Below are positions 57,310 through 64,000 of a DNA stretch of 64,000 nt, piece after piece (position 1 is the stretch's first letter; every line of letters starts with the position of its first letter). The translations under genes were made by a program, and so were the position numbers. The notes below the pieces were generated by a model. That model was not told where the DNA came from. It searched no databases and was given only the letters and a program-made list of their open reading frames with translations. Source of the DNA: Blautia schinkii DSM 10518 (GTDB lineage: Bacteria > Bacillota > Clostridia > Lachnospirales > Lachnospiraceae); NCBI GenBank assembly GCA_000702025.1, contig JNKJ01000029.1, forward strand, positions 1 through 64,000. The letters run 5' to 3'.

Positions 57310-58158
57310 ATGAATAATAGTATTACCATGACGAAATACCAGGGCTTGGGAAACGATTACCTGGTTTTAGATCCGAATAAAAACCGTGTACAATTACAGG
57401 GAAAAAAAGTAGCTCTGCTCTGCCAGAGAGGCTTCGGCCTGGGCGCGGACGGCGTGCTTTACGGTCCGGTAGAGATTAACGGAAAGCTTGGCGTTCATAT
57501 TTTCAACGCTGACGGAAGCGAATCCGCCATCAGCGGTAACGGTGTGCGGATTTTTGCCAAATATCTGATGGATCAGCAGTATGTGAGCGGGCAGCAGTTT
57601 GCTATTGAAACAATGGCAGGCACCATTGAAGTGGAGTGTTTGAACAGCCGCGCTACTGAATTCAGGGTGAATATGGGCAAAGCTTCCTTCATTTCCAGAG
57701 AGATTCCGGTTACGGGAGAGGTCCGCGAGGTTATCAATGAGCCTTTTACCTTTAACAATACGGAATATAAGGCCACCTGCCTTACTGTGGGCAATCCACA
57801 TTGCATTATTTTTATGGATAAGGTGAGCAGAGAAGAGGTTAAGGCACTGGGGCCTTACGTGGAAAACGCGGATGAATTCCCGGAGCGTATGAACCTGCAG
57901 ATATGCCGTCTCATTGACAGAGGAAACCTGGATATCGAAATCTGGGAGCGTGGTTCCGGTTATACCAAGGCCTCCGGTACAGGAAGCTGCGCGGCTGCCA
58001 TAGCAGCCCACCGACTCGGTCTGGTAGAGGACCGCGTGAATGTGAACCAGCCCGGAGGTATGATTCAGATTGACATTACCCCGGATGAAACTATTTATAT
58101 GACAGGCACAGTTGGTTATATCGCGGATGTACATGTGGCGGAGAGCTTTTTCTCCTGA
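57310..58158 (+). CDS. dapF: Diaminopimelate epimerase family protein with Cys-to-Ser change
   Basis: The 282-residue protein has the double DapF fold: YQGLGNDYLVLD at the N terminus, FNADGSESAISGNGVRIF near residue 70, VGNPHCIIF near 160 and the second active-site Cys in ASGTGSCAAA near 220. The first catalytic Cys, normally in a CGNG motif, is replaced by Ser (SGNG). Either this is a known Ser subgroup with adjusted chemistry or it acts on another substrate. The start lies behind AAAGGAAACTGACT; the frame remains open upstream without a ribosome site. Confidence 0.85.
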   Translation: MNNSITMTKYQGLGNDYLVLDPNKNRVQLQGKKVALLCQRGFGLGADGVLYGPVEINGKLGVHIFNADGSESAISGNGVRIFAKYLMDQQYVSGQQFAIETMAGTIEVECLNSRATEFRVNMGKASFISREIPVTGEVREVINEPFTFNNTEYKATCLTVGNPHCIIFMDKVSREEVKALGPYVENADEFPERMNLQICRLIDRGNLDIEIWERGSGYTKASGTGSCAAAIAAHRLGLVEDRVNVNQPGGMIQIDITPDETIYMTGTVGYIADVHVAESFFS

Positions 58159-58168
58159 ATTAAGAACA

Positions 58169-58211
58169 CCCCTGCATAGATGCAAGAAAGCATTCTATGC
58201 AGGGGCTTTTG
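58169..58211 (+). terminator. Terminator of dapF
   Basis: The perfect arms CCCCTGCATAGA and TCTATGCAGGGG are followed by CTTTT. Confidence 0.9.
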
Positions 58212-58242
58212 GCTTTAAATGTCGTGGAAAGGAGACAGCGTT

Positions 58243-58542
58243 TTGAATAAAATGGATTTTTTTGCACAGGTGTATGAGATTGTGGCCGATATTCCCAGCG
58301 GCCGCGTGGCAACCTATGGGCAGATTGCATGGCTGATGGGCAGACCTAAGTGCGCAAGGCAGGTAGGACAGGCCATGCACTATGCGCCAAAAGGAATCCC
58401 CAGCCATCGAGTAGTAAACAGCAGCGGAAGAACAGCACCCGGTTTTACAGAGCAGAGCAGTCTTCTCGTAAAAGAAGGCGTTGTTTTCAAAAGCAATGGC
58501 TGTGTGGATTTAAGTAAGAGCCGCTGGGAGATAGTTTACTGA
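58243..58542 (+). CDS. Alkyltransferase-like protein (MGMT family, no active Cys)
   Basis: The 99-residue protein matches the DNA-binding domain of O6-alkylguanine-DNA alkyltransferases: FFAQVYEIVADIPSGRVATYG, AWLMGRPKCARQVGQAM and GIPSHRVVNSSG. The reactive Cys of the usual PCHRV motif is Ser (PSHRV), so it cannot accept alkyl groups. It should act as an ATL protein that flags alkylated DNA for nucleotide excision repair. TTG was chosen as the start because AAAGGAG lies 8 nt upstream; an ATG follows three codons on. Confidence 0.9.
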   Translation: MNKMDFFAQVYEIVADIPSGRVATYGQIAWLMGRPKCARQVGQAMHYAPKGIPSHRVVNSSGRTAPGFTEQSSLLVKEGVVFKSNGCVDLSKSRWEIVY

Positions 58543-58590
58543 CACATTCATGTTTAGTCAAACAGTGCTGCATATGAACGTGTCAGTACA

Positions 58591-59610
58591 CTAGCTATAT
58601 TCCAGTGAAAAAACATCCTTTAGCCTTTCCACTGCCTTGCGCTGCTCCTCTGTGAGCTCCTGAGGAATACGGATATGAAGCTTTACATAAAGGTCGCCTC
58701 TGCCACCCATCTTTTTAGGCCGTACCAAGCCCTGGTTGATAAGCCTGAGCTTTTGCTCCGGAGCAGTGCCCGCCGGAATATCCATGAGGACCTCGCCGTC
58801 CAGCGCCGGGACCTTGACCGTTCCGCCAAGAACAAGAGTGTGATAGTCTACAATACAATCCGTATAGAGATGATACCCTTGCCTAACAAACCCCGGTTTA
58901 TCCCGAAGCAGCACAATGATCACAAAAAGCTTGTCCGGATTCCGTTCTTTCTGCACACTTACGAATTCCGTATCTCCGCAAATCACATCCTCCAACAGGA
59001 AAAACTGATGATCATACGCTCCGGCAGGAATCTTCACCTGAAATTTCCAATTCTTTTCTTTCAATTTCGCAGCAGAAAAGGTATTTGTGTTGGGCTGTCT
59101 TTCCGTATAATACGTATCCTTCACCACAGTGTAAAGCGTATCTTTTAGGTCCAGCCATACTGCGATACGGATTGCCTGCGGCGGCGGCCCCTCCTCAGGG
59201 GCCGGCTTTCTGCCCGCGTCACAGGCGCCGCAATGTCCGTCAGTTCCATGGGAATGAGCACCGTTTTGGCATGAACCGCAATGGCCATTTTCATGCGTGC
59301 CGCATCCATCATGTCCGGGACCATTGCCTTCTTCTCCGGTGTGTGCCCCGCTACCCCAAAAGCCTGAGGAATGCTGGGCGTGATAGCTTTTCCGGTAAGC
59401 TTCATGTCCATAATAGTGGTACATTTTTCTTTTTTCAGGATCTGATAGGACTGCATAAGCCTCCTGAATTTCCTGGAAACGTTCTTTAACCTCTTCATTC
59501 TCCGAACCGGTATCCGGATGATACATCTTTGCCAGTCGGCGATAGGCGGCCTTAATCTCATCCCTTGAAGCATTCCGGGAAACACCTAATATATCATAAT
59601 AATTTCTCAC
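58591..59610 (-). CDS. J-domain co-chaperone with His/Cys/Gly-rich linker
   Basis: The 339-residue protein has a complete J domain (1-70, HPD in KMYHPDTGS near residue 30) and a C-terminal DnaJ substrate-binding region (about 150-330; LGGTVKVPALDGEVLMDIPAGT). Instead of the four CxxCxGxG zinc motifs it has a linker (about 95-135) rich in His, Cys and Gly, with CGTHENGHCGSCQNG and GHCGACDAG. It should stimulate an Hsp70. The linker could bind metal. No dnaK or grpE adjoins it. Confidence 0.9.
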   Translation of the reverse strand: MRNYYDILGVSRNASRDEIKAAYRRLAKMYHPDTGSENEEVKERFQEIQEAYAVLSDPEKRKMYHYYGHEAYRKSYHAQHSSGFWGSGAHTGEEGNGPGHDGCGTHENGHCGSCQNGAHSHGTDGHCGACDAGRKPAPEEGPPPQAIRIAVWLDLKDTLYTVVKDTYYTERQPNTNTFSAAKLKEKNWKFQVKIPAGAYDHQFFLLEDVICGDTEFVSVQKERNPDKLFVIIVLLRDKPGFVRQGYHLYTDCIVDYHTLVLGGTVKVPALDGEVLMDIPAGTAPEQKLRLINQGLVRPKKMGGRGDLYVKLHIRIPQELTEEQRKAVERLKDVFSLEYS

Positions 59611-59665
59611 ATCGATACCTCCTTTCCTTGGGGAATAGCTGGAATAGTGGATGAAAATAATCTAG

Positions 59666-59710
59666 TATAAGTATACTTATATTGTACGCTAGAGGTATGA
59701 AGATTTCAAT
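59666..59710 (-). promoter_or_regulatory. Promoter with 16-bp perfect palindrome before the J-protein gene
   Basis: On the minus strand TTGAAA and TACAAT are separated by 17 bp. The perfect palindrome TATAAGTATACTTATA (59666-59681) begins just after the -10 box, at the expected transcription start: an excellent repressor site. It does not resemble the CIRCE element. Confidence 0.7.
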
Positions 59711-59734
59711 AGCTATTTTACTATATCAAATGAA

Positions 59735-60001
59735 TGGAAGGGATTCCCCGGAAAGTTGTTGAACGGTAAGCGGGAGAAGCTTGGGGGCCGGGGCTGGTAT
59801 TGTCCGTGTCGGGCTGATGCTCGCTTCCCTTCAACTAATCGCTAACTGCGACTAAGCCACTCGAGAAGAGCTCTCGTGGCTAAGTCTCCATAAGCGCTGG
59901 ATTTTCAGGCGCGCTTCCGCAAATCAGCCCAACACGGACATTACCAGCCCCGGCCCCCAAGCTTCTCCCGCTTACCTACCGCTACGTTTCCACCCCTTCG
60001 G
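59735..60001 (+). repeat. Foldback element copy D, complete
   Basis: The left-end motif (ATTCCCCGGAAAG then GAACGGTAAG) is followed by 54-nt arms, 59765-59818 and 59923-59976, identical at 52 of 54 positions. The 104-nt interior is the conserved core with a CCAC/GTGG hairpin (near 59855-59880) and GATTTTCAGGCGCGCTTCCG. The right-end motif CCGCTACGTTTCCACCCC closes it. It is the best reference copy. Confidence 0.9.
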
Positions 60002-60086
60002 AAAAGTGGACGTATTTCCGGTTGGTTTGTTAAGGACGGAAAGCTGTGAGTCATTTTCGGTTGTGGTATATCATGCCTGGGCTTTT

Positions 60087-60458
60087 TTAACGATGTATGG
60101 GTGTACCGATGTGCTTGTCAAGCCTCCACTGCGGAGCAGTGCCGTCATCACCCCAGTATTCGTCAATTGCGATAATTTTGTCATCCTTTAATTTGATGAA
60201 AGAGGTTACATGGAAAGATAACTCTCCACCGGGTGAATATACGTGGGTTACTGTGATATACAAATCACCGATTTGTTCTATACGTTCAATTTCCCCATCC
60301 CATTCTCCGGGATATTCACAGTTAGCTCTAATAAATTCTTGCACAGTAAAATGTTCGTTCGTATTATGCCAGTTTATATAAGCATCCCTGTGAAAAAAAT
60401 CTCTCATTATATCCGCTTCCTGGCTGAGCGCCGCTTTCCAATAAAGTTGTAAGTCCAT
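60087..60458 (-). CDS. NTF2-like/SnoaL-like small protein
   Basis: The 123-residue protein fits the NTF2-like fold: an N-terminal helix pair with YWKAALSQEADIMRDFF and YINWHNTNEHFTVQEFI, then the sheet with EIERIEQIGDLYITVTHV, SFHVTSFIKLKDDKIIAIDEYW (split by a turn). Members are small enzymes or ligand-binding proteins with varied roles; substrate unknown. It is the only gene enclosed by the inward-facing ends of foldback copies D and E, so it may travel with them. Confidence 0.85.
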   Translation of the reverse strand: MDLQLYWKAALSQEADIMRDFFHRDAYINWHNTNEHFTVQEFIRANCEYPGEWDGEIERIEQIGDLYITVTHVYSPGGELSFHVTSFIKLKDDKIIAIDEYWGDDGTAPQWRLDKHIGTPIHR

Positions 60459-60530
60459 ACTCTAAATTCTCCTTAATGATTTGCTAATCGATTATAAGCC
60501 ATTACGGCAAACCTTTATTATACTGTAATT

Positions 60531-60569
60531 ACAAAACATGCAAGATGTCAAGCTATTATGCATGTTTCC
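60531..60569. promoter_or_regulatory. Inverted repeat upstream of the NTF2-like gene
   Basis: AAACATGCA and TGCATGTTT form 9-bp perfect arms 21 nt apart. On the minus strand a TTGACA lies between them and a TATAAT about 22 nt further on. It may be an operator or part of an irregular promoter. Confidence 0.45.
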
Positions 60570-60639
60570 TATACACGTTTTTTACTGCAGTGTTTTTATA
60601 TGTAGTGTTTTATACATACCGCGGAAAAGCAAACTCTCA

Positions 60640-60912
60640 GGGGGGCCATGCAAACGTAGCGCTAGGTGGGGAGGTGGGGATTGGGGGCGGCGGGCTGGTT
60701 GTGTCCGTGTTGAGCGGATTTTGCGGAAGCGCGCCTGAAAATCCAGTGCCTACGGAGACTTAGACGCGAACGCTCTTCGTGAGCGTCTTAGTCGCAGTTG
60801 GCACTTAGTTGAAGGGAAGCGAGCATCCGCGCGACACGGACACAGCCAGCCCGCCACCCCCAATCCCCACCTCCTCACCGTTCGACAACCTTCCGGGAAA
60901 CCATCCCCCAGG
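60640..60912 (-). repeat. Foldback element copy E, complete and inverted
   Basis: The arms 60665-60719 and 60825-60879 match at 50 of 55 positions. The 105-nt interior is the reverse complement of the copy D core, with a GACGC/GCGTC hairpin. The right-end motif faces left (60640-60660) and the left-end motif faces prfB (60876-60905). Arm sequence differs from copy D in many places yet stays self-complementary. Confidence 0.9.
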
Positions 60913-61029
60913 CATCCCCGCATCGAACCTCATCCACCCAACAAAAATCCCCATATTCAATTTGTATTTTCACGACGAATATGCTATTGTATACAGTGAA
61001 TATCAAATATAAAGAAAGAAGGTGAAGCT

Positions 61030-62149
61030 GTGGTTGAATTAGATCAGTTCAAGAGCATTCTTGCAACTTACACAGAACCATTAGTGGAAGTGAGGGATTC
61101 ACTTTGACCTCGCTAACAAAGAGCAGAGAGTCGAAGAATTAGAGCGCGAAATGGAAGCGCCCGACTTCTGGGATGACACCGAGCGTTCCCAGATGAAAAT
61201 GAAAGAGTTAAAAAATCTCAAAGACGACATGGAAACCTACCAAAATCTCGTAACCCAGATGGAAGATATGGAAACCATGATCGAGATGGGATATGAAGAA
61301 AATGATCCGGAGCTGGTTCCCGAAATCCAGGAAATGCTGGAACAATTCCAGAAGGATTTCGACACCATCCGTGTGAAAACACTCCTCTCCGGAGAATACG
61401 ACAGCGAAGGCGCGATCATCAAGCTGAACGCCGGTGCCGGCGGAACGGAGGCGTGCGACTGGTGCAGCATGCTTTACCGTATGTACAGCCGCTGGGTGGA
61501 CAGCAAGGGCTTCAGCATGGAAGTGCTGGACTATCTGGACGGAGATGAAGCAGGCATCAAATCCGTCACCTTCCAGGTCAACGGCGAAAATGCCTACGGT
61601 TATTTAAAATCCGAAAAGGGCGTACACCGCCTGGTGCGTATTTCCCCCTTCAATGCGGCCGGAAAACGCCAGACCTCCTTTGTATCCTGCGATGTTATGC
61701 CGGATATCAAGAAGGACCTGGACGTAGAGATCAATGATGAAGATATCCGTATCGACACCTACCGAAGCAGCGGTGCAGGCGGACAGCATATCAATAAGAC
61801 ATCATCCGCCATCCGTATCACCCACTTCCCAACCGGAATCGTGGTACAGTGCCAGAATGAACGTTCCCAGCATATGAATAAGGACAAGGCCATGCAGATG
61901 CTCAAGGCAAAGCTCTATCTCCTCAAGCAGCAGGAGGCAGAGCAGAAGCTTTCCGGAATCCGCGGGGAAGTGACCGACATCGGCTGGGGAAATCAGATAC
62001 GTTCCTATGTTATGCAGCCTTATACCATGGTCAAGGACCACCGTACCAATGAGGAAACCGGCAATGTGGACGCAGTGCTTGACGGTGGAATCGACGTATT
62101 TATCAATGCCTACCTGAAATGGATTGCTCTGTCTAAAAAACCGGAATAA
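61030..62149 (+). CDS. prfB: Peptide chain release factor 2 (programmed +1 frameshift)
   Basis: RF2 ends translation at UGA and UAA. Translation starts at GTG behind AGAAGGTGAAGCT, runs 25 codons, and meets CTT TGA C at 61102-61108; an internal AGGG lies 7 nt before the CTT. A +1 slip skips T61105 and continues at GAC for 347 residues, giving 372 in all. The stop-recognition motif SPF is in RISPFN and the catalytic GGQ in SGAGGQHINK. Low RF2 stalls at UGA and favours the slip, so the gene is autoregulated. Without the frameshift only a 25-residue product results. Confidence 0.96.
61093..61108 (+). promoter_or_regulatory. Programmed +1 frameshift site of prfB
   Basis: AGGGATTCACTTTGAC contains a ribosome-binding-like AGGG, the slippery CTT and the in-frame TGA followed by C, the same arrangement as in other bacterial prfB genes. 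Confidence 0.95.
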
Positions 62150-62178
62150 TTCCCGGTATTTGAAAAAAAACTTGCAGA

Positions 62179-62207
62179 GTCTCTTTTTGTGTGTTAACAT
62201 ATCCCTC
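62179..62207 (+). promoter_or_regulatory. Probable promoter of the ACT-hom transcript
   Basis: TTGCAG lies 17 bp before TAACAT. The 45-nt leader that follows has a short CCCTC/GAGGG pairing around the ribosome site. Confidence 0.5.
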
Positions 62208-62251
62208 AGAGAGAAACAAGTGTCTTTATCGAACGGACAGAGAGGGAGAAC

Positions 62252-62701
62252 ATGCAGAAACCAGAAAAGAAAAAATATTTTGTAGTAAGAGAGCGGGCAG
62301 TGCCTGAAGTTTTGCTTAAAGTCGTGGAAGCAAAAAAACTCCTCGATTCCGGCAAGGTTCTGACCGTGCAGGAGGCAGCAGAGCAGACCGGCATCAGCCG
62401 CAGCTCTTTCTACAAATACAAGGACGATATTTTTCCCTTTCACGAAGAAGCGAAAGGGAAGACTATCACATTTATCATTCAGATGGATGACGAACCGGGA
62501 CTGCTGTCAGTTGTACTGCAGACCATTGCACGTTTTCACGGGAATATTCTTACCATTCACCAGAGTATCCCCATCAACGGCGTGGCGACACTGACCCTGA
62601 GCGTGGACATCCTGCCCGGTGAGGGCGACGCGGAGGGCATGGTCGAGTTCATAGAGCAGAGCGAAGGCATTCATTATCTGAAAATATTAGGCAGGGAGTA
62701 A
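62252..62701 (+). CDS. ACT-domain regulatory protein (PheB/UPF0735-like)
   Basis: The 149-residue protein has an N-terminal helix-turn-helix-like part (about 30-65; VQEAAEQTGISRSSFYKYKDDIFPF) and a C-terminal ACT domain (about 72-146; ITFIIQMDDEPGLLSVVLQTIARFHGNI, which is split by the ligand loop). ACT domains bind amino acids. The position 4 nt before hom suggests control by a threonine- or aspartate-family amino acid. GAGAGGGAGAAC precedes the ATG. Confidence 0.88.
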   Translation: MQKPEKKKYFVVRERAVPEVLLKVVEAKKLLDSGKVLTVQEAAEQTGISRSSFYKYKDDIFPFHEEAKGKTITFIIQMDDEPGLLSVVLQTIARFHGNILTIHQSIPINGVATLTLSVDILPGEGDAEGMVEFIEQSEGIHYLKILGRE

Positions 62702-62705
62702 GAGC

Positions 62706-63920
62706 ATGGTAAATATAGCAGTTTTAGGATATGGCACCGTGGGAAGCGGTGTGGTTGAAGTTATCAATACAAATCATAAGAGTATCAATAAACGTGCAGG
62801 GGAGGATATCAATATCAAATATGTCCTTGACCTGCGTGAATTCCCGGGGGACCCGGTACAGGACGTTTTGGTGCATGATTATGAAATCATTGCCAATGAT
62901 CCTGAGGTTGACATTGTGGTGGAAGTGATGGGCGGAATCGAGCCGGCTTACACCTTTGTGAAGAGAGCGCTGGAATCAGGAAAAAGCGTGTGTACCTCCA
63001 ACAAGGCACTTGTGGCTAAGCACGGCCCGGAGCTGATGGAGATTGCCAGAGCACGCGATATTAACTTCCTGTTTGAGGCAAGCTGCGGCGGCGGTATTCC
63101 TATTATCCGTGCGTTGAATTCATCCCTTACCGCGGATGAGATTGACGAGATTACCGGTATTTTGAACGGAACCACAAACTATATGCTCTATAAGATGAGC
63201 ACAGAGGGCTGTCAGTTTGACGACGTATTAAAAGAGGCACAGGCAAAGGGCTACGCGGAGGCAGACCCCACCGCAGATGTGGAGGGCTATGACGCATGCC
63301 GCAAGATTGCGATCCTGTCCTCATTGGCATACGGCAAATTCCTCAACTACGAGGATATTTATACAGAGGGAATCACCAAGATTACCCCGGAAGATATGGC
63401 ATATGCAAAGGAACTGGGCATGACGATTAAGCTTCTCGCCACCAGCCGCAAGGTAGGAAAGGATTCCTTTTATGCGATGGTAGCGCCGTTCCTGCTGGGA
63501 CAGAACAGCCCGCTTTTCAGCGTAAATGACGTATTTAACGGTGTATTTGTCCATGGAAACGTGCTGGGAGATGCCATGTTCTACGGAAGCGGCGCAGGCA
63601 AGCTGCCGACAGCGAGCGCAGTGGTTGCCGACGTGGTGGACGAGGCCAAACACTTACATAGAAATATCATGACAAACTGGACCAGTAAGACACTTCAGCT
63701 CATGGAGATGGACGAAGTAGAAGGAAGATTTTTCGTGCGTGTGGAAGGCATGACGGTTGAGCATGTGAGAAAGATTTTCGGAAACGTCCAGATTGTGAAT
63801 TTGAAAGACCTGCCGGGCGAGTTCGCGTTTATTACCCCCTCCATGAAGCAGGGAGAGTATAAAGAAAAGATTGCTGAACTCAACGGAAGCGTGCGTACAA
63901 TGATTCGTGTAAAAGACTGA
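62706..63920 (+). CDS. hom: Homoserine dehydrogenase
   Basis: The enzyme reduces aspartate semialdehyde to homoserine, the branch towards threonine and methionine. The 404 residues have the Rossmann motif LGYGTVGSGVVEV, VEVMGGIEPAYTFVKRALESGKSV (NAD/substrate domain), NGTTNYML and the signature ADPTADVEGYDACRKIAILS near 200. A short C-terminal ACT-like domain (about 345-404) is the usual feedback site. It supplies O-acetylhomoserine synthesis and hence metY 7 kb upstream. Confidence 0.96.
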   Translation: MVNIAVLGYGTVGSGVVEVINTNHKSINKRAGEDINIKYVLDLREFPGDPVQDVLVHDYEIIANDPEVDIVVEVMGGIEPAYTFVKRALESGKSVCTSNKALVAKHGPELMEIARARDINFLFEASCGGGIPIIRALNSSLTADEIDEITGILNGTTNYMLYKMSTEGCQFDDVLKEAQAKGYAEADPTADVEGYDACRKIAILSSLAYGKFLNYEDIYTEGITKITPEDMAYAKELGMTIKLLATSRKVGKDSFYAMVAPFLLGQNSPLFSVNDVFNGVFVHGNVLGDAMFYGSGAGKLPTASAVVADVVDEAKHLHRNIMTNWTSKTLQLMEMDEVEGRFFVRVEGMTVEHVRKIFGNVQIVNLKDLPGEFAFITPSMKQGEYKEKIAELNGSVRTMIRVKD

Positions 63921-63983
63921 GGCAGATTAGAGATGTGGGCGGGAAGGTACTTCGCGCCCACACATACGTACTGGGAGGATATT

Positions 63984-64000
63984 ATGAAATATGTGGTGAT
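63984..64000 (+). CDS. Start of a gene cut by the window edge, probably apgM
   Basis: An ATG behind GGGAGGATATT gives only MKYVV before the window ends. In related Clostridia a 2,3-bisphosphoglycerate-independent phosphoglycerate mutase of the ApgM type starts like this and follows hom. The call is from context and five residues only. Confidence 0.4.

Noticed and set aside
59735..60912. Foldback elements as integron attC sites
   Set aside because: Stem length, core and ends do not fit the attC layout, no GTT core sites are placed correctly, and no integrase is seen; only the idea of paired structured ends with cargo is similar.

Overview
The window looks like a chromosome segment from an anaerobic, low-to-mid GC Firmicute, most probably a gut Lachnospiraceae (class Clostridia). 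Signs for this are the complete V/A-type ATPase operon, ferredoxin-dependent indolepyruvate oxidoreductase, bifunctional AdhE with Rex-like operators, a YtvI-type membrane protein, strong AGGAGG ribosome sites and many TTGACA/TATAAT promoters. There are no rRNA or tRNA genes, CRISPR arrays, prophage or complete insertion sequences. Species is not determined.

Layout. 0-8 kb: two foldback repeats, a small membrane protein, pgi, a D-2-hydroxyacid dehydrogenase, glycerate kinase, a TipA-like MerR regulator with an internal start, a lipoprotein and an HD-domain protein. 8-15 kb: an aconitase-family hydratase, then about 1 kb without a gene but bounded by a strong promoter and a large hairpin (candidate large structured RNA), a pseudouridine synthase, a YtvI-like protein and an orphan sugar-binding-type lipoprotein. 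15.4-24.4 kb: a nine-gene V-ATPase operon (G/H-I-K-E-C-F-A-B-D) with Na+-binding residues in subunit K and a strongly structured 200-nt insert between K and E. 24.5-28.1 kb: a PD-(D/E)XK-like protein with in-frame 24-bp repeats, methylglyoxal synthase, and a MATE exporter behind an attenuator leader. 28.2-33.4 kb: an amino-acid fermentation operon (iorA, iorB, NSS-family symporter, aminotransferase) behind an enclosed-stem leader. 33.5-43 kb: a LytTR-PAS regulator, a kinase-like protein, adhE, foldback repeats, a GGDEF protein, an acetyltransferase and typA. 43.4-50 kb: SSB-like protein, CobO-like protein, dapA, dapB, a low-complexity lipoprotein, a eukaryotic-type HIS6 isomerase, RhuM with an IS66 remnant, and hpf. 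50-64 kb: secA, an AraC regulator, an Rrf2 regulator followed by a Cys-codon-rich mini-ORF and metY-cysK, dapF, an alkyltransferase-like protein, an unusual J-domain protein, an NTF2-like gene boxed between two inverted foldback repeats, prfB with its programmed frameshift, an ACT-domain regulator, hom and the first bases of a probable apgM.

The most unusual signal is a family of foldback elements. Full copies have about 54-bp arms around a conserved 104-nt core. The arms differ between copies but remain self-complementary, and a hairpin in the core shows compensatory changes. The copies occur as three head-to-head pairs (1-755, 38310-38577, 59735-60912), always with the same end facing inward; one pair encloses a gene. 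No transposase or reverse transcriptase accompanies them. Next in interest are the possible large RNA at 10.8-11.8 kb and the Cys-rich leader peptide before metY.
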